Positions 57,901 to 64,000 of a stretch of 64,000 nucleotides of DNA are shown here, piece by piece (within the stretch, counting starts at the first letter, position 1; each line of letters opens with the position of its first letter). This DNA is from Anaeromassilibacillus sp001305115 (GTDB lineage Bacteria > Bacillota > Clostridia > Oscillospirales > Acutalibacteraceae). Below the pieces are notes generated by a model, which saw only the letters and a program-made list of their open reading frames with translations, was not told the DNA's origin and made no database searches. Location: contig AP031437.1 in the NCBI GenBank assembly GCA_042854365.1, positions 2,790,001 through 2,854,000 of the forward strand, given 5' to 3'. The position numbers and the translations under genes were made by a program.

Positions 57901-60087
57901 TCACGCTGCAGCAGCCAATACCGGAGACTGGATGCTATCCGTGTTTTCCATCAGGTCTGCCATCAGCACATCCGCCAAAAGCCTTCCTGCCAAATGACCG
58001 GTATGGATGATGACACGATCCTTCTTCAACTGGATAAATTCCTTCTCACGAAGAATCCGGCTTTCCGCAGCCAGCGCCTTGTCGCTTTCTGTCAGCCTGG
58101 CAGTAATCACCCGCTGCCACTTCTGCAGAAACTCGGTCGCCTGCTCAATGTCCTTCTTCTGCCGGTCATATTCCGTCCGTTTCTGCCTCACTGTTCCATC
58201 CGGCTCCACTTCCAGCGTGTAATAGGCATGGAAAGGATCAGCCGTTTTACGCAGAAACACCACAAAGCTTTCTCGCCGCTCAATCCGGTCCCAGTAGCGG
58301 TCACTGCTGCCTGCACAGTGATGGAGCGCACGCCCCTCGGTAATAATGTCCAGAATACCGTCTGGCACCACTACCATGTAATCCGCATCGGCGTACTCAT
58401 ATTTCGCTTTGATTTCCTGACAGATGGCATTAACATGGGGGAATTTCTCCTCCATCTCCTCGGCCTGCAGTTCAATATCCTTCTCCTGACATTTGAGCAC
58501 CAGATCATCGTGGCGCCGCCGCAGTTTTCTGGTGCGATATACGATCTCATCATATACATTCATGTGCAATTTCTTTGCCATGGAAAGATAATCCTCCCAG
58601 GTACGCAGTACCTCATGGCTGTTTCGCCGGAAGGATGGCATCTGACGCCGTACATAGTTATAGACCTGCACCATGCTCATGCGGTCAGCAATGAACTGGA
58701 CATCCCCAGGCTCAATATCCTGCTGACACATCCACAAAAGGACATTATCCGGGATTTCCCTGCCGATGCCCTTTTCATATTGCAGCCACCGCAGCAGATC
58801 ACAGCCTCCATTATGGAGTCGAAGTCGCTGAAACCTCCTGCTGTCAAGGCCCAGAGCTTTAATCAGACTCCCGGCACTATGGTTTTTGATTAGTTCGCTG
58901 ACTGTTCCGCAGGAACTGAAACATTCCTTGGTAAGCTTCGGCAGGTTCACCTTGCTGATCTGTTCCATTTGAGGTATCCGTTCGAGCACAGCCAGATATT
59001 TTTCCGGATCAACGCTTTTCTGCTTCCGAATCCAGTTGACGAGCCCTGTGCATCGAAGTTCCTGCTGTTCCAAAGTTGGCAGTGTTTTGCCATAAACCCG
59101 TCCATCATGCGAACCAGACCAACTATAAGAACAGGGGCTTCCGGAAATCCAGCGCATATTTCGCTGTTTATACAGACCCCAATAGTAGGTTCTTGGTTTT
59201 CTTTCCCGGTCATAAATCGTGCGCCGGATTTCCTGACAATAAAGCTTGGAGTTTGGAAGGCTTTCTTTCCCATATGTCCGGTCAGCCTGAAATTCACGAA
59301 CTACAAAGCCGTCTTTGCATCGCTGGATCAGGTAGGCAAAATGTTTTTCTGTCTGCATATACCCCGCTCGTCCATAGGATTTGAATACTACCGGATGCCG
59401 GCAGCAAATACAGCGGCCCTGTTGATTGTGATGGGGATGTACTTTGATCGGCACTTCCTTTTCGCAGTAGGTACAGTAACCTGTTTTGGCGCCGCCCTTT
59501 TTATAGTGGTAGTAAATGTAATTTTGCCGAATGGCAACCTTACCCACCCAGCGGCTCCAGTCCTTTGGAAGCTCCGGCACCTGTTCCATATCCTTATCCC
59601 ATGGGTCAGTTTCCCGCCGGTGCCGCTGTTCGAGCTGTTCATCACGCACATCCCGCTGAAACTGCCGGATTGCCTCTACCGCTTTTTTATTGATGTTCAG
59701 ATATGCCTGTATAGATGTCTCATCTTCATCGCTGATCCAGTAGGCTTTGGTATACCAGTATTGCCGCTTCCAGTCCAGTCTGTCCAGCTTGGATTCGCTC
59801 CATTTCTGTATCAGGCTGTTATAGGTAATAAACTGCCGCTTTTCTTTATCCAGATACACTTCATAGGCCGGATTACTCCCATCCAGGCGAAGATGCTCCG
59901 GGAAAAAGAAAGCCACCTTCAATATCCCATCCTGTTTGATACATCTTAGATAGGTATAATACTCACAGACTTCCCGAACATATCCGTAGTCAGTTTTTTC
60001 CTTTCTTGGCAGGTCTGAAGTCGCGATTTGCTTCATTTCATCCGTCGCTGTCAGCTTGGGAAGTGCCATCAGGGCTCTTTTTTTCAT
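57901..60087 (-). CDS. PcfJ-type protein
   Basis: The 728-aa protein has a zinc ribbon with C205-x2-C208 and C226-x2-C229, and the PcfJ C-terminal signature: G-R-A-L-H-H-C-A-G-S-S-D-R-Y, then F-V-V-F-L-R-K-T, and Y-Y-T-L-E-V-E-P-D-G-T-V-R-Q near residues 590-640. PcfJ is encoded in conjugative plasmids and related elements; its biochemical role is unknown. It is longer than classical PcfJ because of the N-terminal part. It begins one base after the stop of the DUF7666-like gene. Confidence 0.88.
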   Translation of the reverse strand: MKKRALMALPKLTATDEMKQIATSDLPRKEKTDYGYVREVCEYYTYLRCIKQDGILKVAFFFPEHLRLDGSNPAYEVYLDKEKRQFITYNSLIQKWSESKLDRLDWKRQYWYTKAYWISDEDETSIQAYLNINKKAVEAIRQFQRDVRDEQLEQRHRRETDPWDKDMEQVPELPKDWSRWVGKVAIRQNYIYYHYKKGGAKTGYCTYCEKEVPIKVHPHHNQQGRCICCRHPVVFKSYGRAGYMQTEKHFAYLIQRCKDGFVVREFQADRTYGKESLPNSKLYCQEIRRTIYDRERKPRTYYWGLYKQRNMRWISGSPCSYSWSGSHDGRVYGKTLPTLEQQELRCTGLVNWIRKQKSVDPEKYLAVLERIPQMEQISKVNLPKLTKECFSSCGTVSELIKNHSAGSLIKALGLDSRRFQRLRLHNGGCDLLRWLQYEKGIGREIPDNVLLWMCQQDIEPGDVQFIADRMSMVQVYNYVRRQMPSFRRNSHEVLRTWEDYLSMAKKLHMNVYDEIVYRTRKLRRRHDDLVLKCQEKDIELQAEEMEEKFPHVNAICQEIKAKYEYADADYMVVVPDGILDIITEGRALHHCAGSSDRYWDRIERRESFVVFLRKTADPFHAYYTLEVEPDGTVRQKRTEYDRQKKDIEQATEFLQKWQRVITARLTESDKALAAESRILREKEFIQLKKDRVIIHTGHLAGRLLADVLMADLMENTDSIQSPVLAAAA

Positions 60088-60088
60088 C

Positions 60089-60631
60089 TCAATTCACCAT
60101 CCTCTTTGTCAAATCTACGCTATACCACACATCAGGCAGTAATGTAACGCCGTCAATCCGGCCCACTGCAACCTGTACGATACTTTCCGAATCCGGTGCT
60201 TCCTTCGCAAAAGCAAGGATGTCTCCCAGTCTGCCGGTGGCAACGGGGTCTTTACCCCGTACCACCGCATAGCCGCAGTTCGCCATTGCCCGGTTGGCTG
60301 CCACATGGGAGCTCCACACCCTGCGCGGATGATCTGCCATGTAGGCCAAACCATGTAAAAACAGCTCCTCTTTGGTGAGCCGCTTAATCACAGTCAGCTC
60401 CGTACAGGCGATTTTGGAGTCATGCTCATCTTCATCGATGTCGCCGCCGGCGTTGACAATATAATATTCCGAATGCTCCAGGCTGGAATAATAACTAAGG
60501 CAGTCCAGCGGGTCTTCCGCGCAGTGAAATCCATTTTCCCTGCAATTTGCTTTTTCAGTCGTATTGAGCCCCATCACAAACTGATAGCCACGGCATATCA
60601 GCCCGGGGCGAAAACCCTTATAAGCAATCAT
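60089..60631 (-). CDS. DUF7666-like protein
   Basis: The 180-aa protein begins M-I-A-Y-K-G-F-R-P-G-L-I-C-R-G-Y-Q-F, followed by E-N-G-F-H-C-A-E-D-P-L-D-C-L-S-Y-Y, a pattern common in phage and plasmid proteins now called DUF7666. A central N-A-G-G-D-I-D-E-D-E-H-D-S-K segment and a C-terminal strand domain follow. No function is known. AAGGAGG precedes the start, and PcfJ follows directly. Confidence 0.8.
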   Translation of the reverse strand: MIAYKGFRPGLICRGYQFVMGLNTTEKANCRENGFHCAEDPLDCLSYYSSLEHSEYYIVNAGGDIDEDEHDSKIACTELTVIKRLTKEELFLHGLAYMADHPRRVWSSHVAANRAMANCGYAVVRGKDPVATGRLGDILAFAKEAPDSESIVQVAVGRIDGVTLLPDVWYSVDLTKRMVN

Positions 60632-60656
60632 TCTTCATTTTTCCTCCTTTGCCGGC

Positions 60657-61577
60657 TCAGCCTGCCTTTGCCATCCCAAAATCCAGCAGCGACATCTGCC
60701 CATCCTGAGAAGGCTTTTTTTCCTCCTGCTTGGGTGCCGCCTTGGGTTCCGTCTTTTTCTTCTCTGCCACCTTCTTGGGTTTGCTCTTTGCAGAGGACTT
60801 CCCAGCATACGGCTTGGGAACAAACTTCTCCTCATCCTCATGGTCTTCCTTGGCATCAGGGTCACGGAAATAATCTTCTGCCCACTGATAGCACATATCA
60901 TCCGGCACATCGCAGCCATATGTCTGCTGTCCGGGACCAGGGCGGGTTCCGCTTGCTTTTAGTTCATCCTGCACATAATCCCATGCCTTTCGGTTGATGT
61001 ACTGGAAACAGCGGATCATGTTCTTTTTCGGATGCATCGTCAGACGGGCAAACGCCGTATCTTCCATACAGAGCATCTGGATATGCTCGGACACACATTC
61101 CTTCATATTTCGCCGTGTCAGTTTTTCCACATCGGTACTCACCCTCTGGGTAGAGGCCGCGATTACTTCTTCATCACTCATCGCTTCCAGACGGGCGATC
61201 TGCTCCTGCTCCGCGGCTTTCTTCGCCTGCTGTTTGGCGTCAAATTCCGCTTTGCGCTGGGCTTCAGCCGCCTCATGCTCCGCACGCTTTTTTTCTTCAT
61301 CTTCTGCGGCGGGCGGTTGTGCCGAATTCCCCTCCTCAGCAGACTTCTCTTCCCCATCAGACGCTACTTCATCCACAGGTTCTTCCTCTGCATCAGCCGA
61401 AGCAGTCTCACCGGCAGGAACCGAAGCAGCCGATACCGTGACAGTGTCTGTACCTACAGGCGGCACAGGCAAAGATTCCATCTCCTCCAGCTCAAAGGCT
61501 TCATCATCCTCAAAGGCTGCAGACGAATCGAACATACTGTTTTGCTGCTCCATTGCTATTTCTGAAAAAACACCCAT
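60657..61577 (-). CDS. PcfK/AcrIIA9-family protein
   Basis: The protein (306 aa from 61577, where AAAGGAG fits) has a long acidic, low-complexity first third, a charged coiled coil (KKRAEHEAAEAQRKAEFDAK), then a globular domain around M-H-P-K-K-N-M-I-R-C-F-Q-Y-I-N-R-K-A-W-D-Y-V and W-A-E-D-Y-F, typical of the PcfK family, and an SSB-like acidic tip (Q-M-S-L-L-D-F). Members of this family include AcrIIA9, an inhibitor of Cas9. Whether this one acts so is unknown; PcfK next to PcfJ is the ancestral plasmid arrangement. Confidence 0.82.
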   Translation of the reverse strand: MGVFSEIAMEQQNSMFDSSAAFEDDEAFELEEMESLPVPPVGTDTVTVSAASVPAGETASADAEEEPVDEVASDGEEKSAEEGNSAQPPAAEDEEKKRAEHEAAEAQRKAEFDAKQQAKKAAEQEQIARLEAMSDEEVIAASTQRVSTDVEKLTRRNMKECVSEHIQMLCMEDTAFARLTMHPKKNMIRCFQYINRKAWDYVQDELKASGTRPGPGQQTYGCDVPDDMCYQWAEDYFRDPDAKEDHEDEEKFVPKPYAGKSSAKSKPKKVAEKKKTEPKAAPKQEEKKPSQDGQMSLLDFGMAKAG

Positions 61578-61593
61578 TGTAAAATCTCCTTTC

Positions 61594-61640
61594 GCAAAAA
61601 ATGGCATGGAGCAGGCCGTTATGACCCTTTCCATGCCATT
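61594..61640 (-). terminator. Hairpin with T-run before the PcfK-like gene
   Basis: AATGGCATGGA and TCCATGCCATT pair exactly on the minus strand and are followed by TTTTT and then directly by the AAAGGAG of the next gene. Confidence 0.8.
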
Positions 61641-61649
61641 GTGTGTTGC

Positions 61650-61898
61650 TCACAGCACATATAAAAGTGTGCTGAAGCTGTCAAAACAGTAGCAGACCAC
61701 GCCAGTATACTGCCTTGACCATTCCTTGATTTTGTCCTGCACCTCCTGCGCAGTCTTTTGATTGCTCATATTCCAGGGTGGAGGTACCGTTACGGTAAAG
61801 TAGCCATTCTCCAGACAACTTCTGACATCTACCGGAAGATTGGAGCACTGCTCATACAGTGCTGTAATCTGGCTTTTCTTCTTTTCTGCAATACGCAT
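61650..61898 (-). CDS. Small unrecognised protein (82 aa)
   Basis: The product has a basic start (MRIAEKKKSQITALYEQ), strands around G-Y-F-T-V-T-V-P-P-P-W-N and V-V-C-Y-C-F-D-S-F-S-T-L-L. It lies 15 bases after the primase gene with AGGGG before its ATG, so it belongs to the same transcript. The hydrophobic C-terminus does not look like a membrane segment. No family is recognised. Confidence 0.65.
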   Translation of the reverse strand: MRIAEKKKSQITALYEQCSNLPVDVRSCLENGYFTVTVPPPWNMSNQKTAQEVQDKIKEWSRQYTGVVCYCFDSFSTLLYVL

Positions 61899-61913
61899 CT
61901 GACCCCTATCCCT

Positions 61914-63707
61914 TCATTCCTGTTTTTGAGCAGGCTCCGGAAGTCTTTTACACAAGAATGGGGAGAAGCGTACCGGCGCAAAATCCCGGCAGTCATTCAC
62001 ATAGAAGTATGTGCGTTTGCCTTGGCAGTCCAGTTCCACCACATCAGATGGAGCCAACGGACGACCTCTGTAATCTTCCGGCAAATGCTCATTAAAGTCC
62101 AGGAACAGGCGCCCCAGCACTTCCATGTCATTCTGCCCCTTTGGGCAACAGACCTCTGCGCTCCATACCGTCTGATAGGCGGCGGCAGGCGGCTGTTCAT
62201 ATCCAGCCTTATGTAGCGCATCCAGTCGCTTGAATGCGAATGGTACTGTCTGTGTCTCACTTAGGCAAAGCTGGTAAATGCAAAACCTCCGGAAAACTCT
62301 CTGGCTGTCCAGAATATCCTTCAGCGCCCGATTGCCCTGAGCAAGAAATATCTGATACTCTTCCTTTGTAAGCCCCAGATACTCTGTCAGGTCCAAATCT
62401 TTCTCCGCTCTGGTGTGCCAAAGCTCGACGCAGCCATCTATATAGGTAAAGTCACACTTACCGCACAGATATTGCTGCTTAAAATTCATTCTCTGCACCT
62501 CCTTTTCCTTCTGTTCTTTCTCCCGAAGGGCAAGCTGCCAATCATCAAACCCTTTATAATTCGGATTCCAGGTCAGCTGACGACATGCCATTCCATTTTT
62601 CCGGGCCATCAGATAGATCTTAGATGCCCCGTTGGAGGTCATTTGGTTACTGTACTTATCCATATCATGAGCCTCAATGATCTCCTCAGTGCCATTCTGT
62701 GCCAGCAGTGCAAACAGCGTATCCAACTGGCTTGTGTTGTTTGCGCCGGCAATCGCCGCAAAAGTCCGGTTTGTCAGGCAGTGCGAGATGTCTGCTTTCA
62801 GCAGTCCCTCAATGACATAGACCACCCGAGCAGATGGATTGCCGATAAAATGTACCGGGCTCCCGGATGTGACACCCATATTTTTGGACGAGGACGAAAA
62901 CCAGATGTATTTGGCTCCTGACTTATCCGGTGGATCATCTTTTTGCTTGAGCGGACTATCCAAAAGTATCTGCAGGCCATGTATCATACCGTCGTATCCC
63001 ACAGCCGGAATCAAAATCCCTGCGTTTTTTCGGTAGAAGTTCATGGTCCAGCGCCCGCTGTCATCCAGATAAAAGCCGGGCACCCCCTCCACCTTGCATC
63101 CCTGTTTCATCAGCCGCTCGGTAATGGAGCGGCAAAGGAATGGGGGTGGAGTACTCTTGAACCCAATCCGGTCGATCTGTTCATCCGACAGTCCCCGTTT
63201 TGGGGAGTGCAGATGGTTGCGGTGGGCAGGCTGAAGAGGCAGCATAGCGAGCAGCAGCGAAAGCGTTTGATGAATTTCCTGTCCGCTGGCCCGTTCTGCT
63301 TGCTGCACTGTTTTTAGTTCGCCCCTCCTCTCATATCCCGCAAGGTCGGTCTGAGTCCCCGAAACCGGGGACCCAGTGCCAGCCTGCTGGTTTCCTGCCA
63401 TCTCATATCCAGAGTTCGGCCGTTCCCTGTGAAAATCGTTGCACAGGGCTTCTCCTATTTCCCAATACGCATCGGATGTAGTCGTATTGTTTAGCCGCGC
63501 ATAAAGCGCAAGCATACCGCCATGCTCATCACAATAATTGCACCGCCAGACATTTTTGACGAAATTCACATTCATCTTACCGCGGCGGTCACCACAAAAC
63601 GGGCAATCCACATATACACTGTTTGCCTGTCGGCGTCTGATTCGTAGATGTAGAAGTTCCACTACATCCATAATACCGAACGGAAAATCTCCTGGATATG
63701 AGTCCAT
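61914..63707 (-). CDS. DNA primase (CHC2/Toprim) fused to a YodL domain
   Basis: Residues 35-65 form a CHC2-type zinc finger (C35-P-F-C38 and C56-N-Y-C59-D-E-H). A Toprim-like region follows with V-Y-V-I-E-G-L-L-K-A-D and the acidic E-A-H-D-M-D-K segment near residues 300-350. From residue 407 the sequence is a YodL-type protein: R-R-F-C-I-Y-Q-L, L-D-F-N-E-H-L-P-E-D-Y-R-G-R-P-L-A-P-S-D-V-V, Y-F-Y-V-N. GGGAGGG supports the start at 63707. An in-frame ATG at 62489 has AAGGAGG 8 bases ahead, so the YodL part may also be made alone (191 aa). It would make primers for element replication; the YodL role is unknown. Confidence 0.85.
   Translation of the reverse strand: MDSYPGDFPFGIMDVVELLHLRIRRRQANSVYVDCPFCGDRRGKMNVNFVKNVWRCNYCDEHGGMLALYARLNNTTTSDAYWEIGEALCNDFHRERPNSGYEMAGNQQAGTGSPVSGTQTDLAGYERRGELKTVQQAERASGQEIHQTLSLLLAMLPLQPAHRNHLHSPKRGLSDEQIDRIGFKSTPPPFLCRSITERLMKQGCKVEGVPGFYLDDSGRWTMNFYRKNAGILIPAVGYDGMIHGLQILLDSPLKQKDDPPDKSGAKYIWFSSSSKNMGVTSGSPVHFIGNPSARVVYVIEGLLKADISHCLTNRTFAAIAGANNTSQLDTLFALLAQNGTEEIIEAHDMDKYSNQMTSNGASKIYLMARKNGMACRQLTWNPNYKGFDDWQLALREKEQKEKEVQRMNFKQQYLCGKCDFTYIDGCVELWHTRAEKDLDLTEYLGLTKEEYQIFLAQGNRALKDILDSQRVFRRFCIYQLCLSETQTVPFAFKRLDALHKAGYEQPPAAAYQTVWSAEVCCPKGQNDMEVLGRLFLDFNEHLPEDYRGRPLAPSDVVELDCQGKRTYFYVNDCRDFAPVRFSPFLCKRLPEPAQKQE
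62489..62504 (-). promoter_or_regulatory. Internal ribosome site inside the primase-YodL gene
   Basis: On the minus strand AAGGAGG (62504-62498) stands 8 bases before an in-frame ATG at 62489, which is followed by N-F-K-Q-Q-Y-L-C-G-K-C. It sits exactly at the join between the two halves. Confidence 0.7.
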
Positions 63708-63726
63708 CTGTTCTCCCTCCCTTCTT

Positions 63727-63742
63727 GGCCCCATAGATGGGG
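63727..63742 (-). other. Short perfect hairpin before the primase ribosome site
   Basis: GCCCCAT and ATGGGGC form a 7-bp perfect stem with a 2-base gap. It lies between the last gene of the window and the GGGAGGG of the primase gene. Confidence 0.5.
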
Positions 63743-63749
63743 CTGCTTA

Positions 63750-63995
63750 TCATCCGGCTTTCTGTGCGGCCATACCATCGAGCATGATCTGCGCCGCAGC
63801 ACGAACGATATTGTTGGTGCTCTTGTTGCCGGGGGTGAGGTAGAATTTCAGACTCACCGGACGCTCCTTGGCAACTGTTGCCATGGTCTTTCCTTTGCTC
63901 AGACCGCTATCCACCACCACATTCTGCGCTTCTTCAAAGGTCATTACCTTCAAGATGTCTTCTACCGGAGTGCTCTCCGTATAAGAAGGCGCCAT
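63750..63995 (-). CDS. Small protein with an ExoX-C-like segment, possibly incomplete
   Basis: The 81 residues from the ATG at 63995 contain G-L-S-K-G-K-T-M-A-T-V-A-K-E-R-P-V-S-L-K-F-Y-L and N-I-V-R-A-A-A-Q-I-M-L. This order of features is found in the small C-terminal domain of exonuclease X and in related phage proteins. Only 5 bases lie upstream in the window, so the gene may begin further out. Its role is not clear; a replication or recombination helper is possible. Confidence 0.6.
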   Translation of the reverse strand: MAPSYTESTPVEDILKVMTFEEAQNVVVDSGLSKGKTMATVAKERPVSLKFYLTPGNKSTNNIVRAAAQIMLDGMAAQKAG

Positions 63996-64000
63996 AGGCT

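Noticed and set aside
57628..58893. 421-codon frame on the plus strand over the ligA-upstream and PcfJ genes.
   Set aside because: The opposite strand encodes the PcfJ signature; the plus frame has a composition typical of antisense of coding DNA.
1..64000. Transposase, integrase, rRNA or tRNA genes.
   Set aside because: I looked for recognisable motifs and cloverleaf ends on both strands and saw none that I could support.

Overview
The window looks like part of a large mobile replicon (plasmid, phage-plasmid or conjugative element) from a gut-type Clostridia (Lachnospiraceae/Oscillospiraceae-like) host. Evidence for this is the strong AGGAGG-type ribosome sites, the Bce- and LanFEG-type transporters, DUF4313, YodL, PcfJ and PcfK-like proteins, a Tn916-like sigma/HTH pair and a ParM-type partition operon. 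I see no rRNA, tRNA, ribosomal protein, transposase or integrase gene, so the exact nature of the replicon is an inference.

Layout: (1) 1-9.4 kb, plus strand: element backbone with a sigma-like protein, a CxxC-rich YkgJ-type protein, a DUF4143 ATPase, two DUF4313 proteins and many short unrecognised genes. Several are preceded by a hairpin placed directly before the ribosome site. (2) 9.4-24.7 kb, plus strand: two complete sets of response regulator, histidine kinase, ABC ATPase and FtsX-type permease. A flavin module follows (HxlR regulator, nitroreductase, FMN riboswitch, RibU, riboflavin kinase fused to a winged helix). (3) 24.8-28.6 kb: a sigma/HTH_16 relic, a SLOG protein, an XRE regulator and a ParM/ParR pair. 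(4) 28.7-49.8 kb, minus strand: three more two-component/ABC sets (Bce type; one ATPase with two 794-aa permeases; LanFEG type with lipoprotein), plus a small PadR/DUF2812/DUF523 cluster. (5) 49.9-64 kb, minus strand: backbone again, with three long unknown genes in one operon, NAD-dependent DNA ligase, PcfJ, a DUF7666-like protein, PcfK/AcrIIA9-like, and a primase fused to a YodL domain.

How it fits together: about 40 kb of cargo sits inside a replication/transfer backbone. The cargo is dominated by five kinase-regulator pairs, each beside an ABC exporter of a kind that usually senses and removes cell-wall-active peptides, so it reads as an antimicrobial-peptide resistance island. Nine promoter regions across four of the five systems share one geometry: half-sites 11 bp apart, the last placed 10 bp before a -10 box. 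The minus-strand system at 42-44 kb appears to control four promoters, one of them about 14 kb away.

The least expected elements are five copies of a ~140-aa orphan OmpR-type winged-helix gene at the boundaries between cargo modules, and a bacterial riboflavin kinase fused to the same kind of DNA-binding domain downstream of an FMN riboswitch. All functional statements rest on reading motifs by eye; no database search was run.
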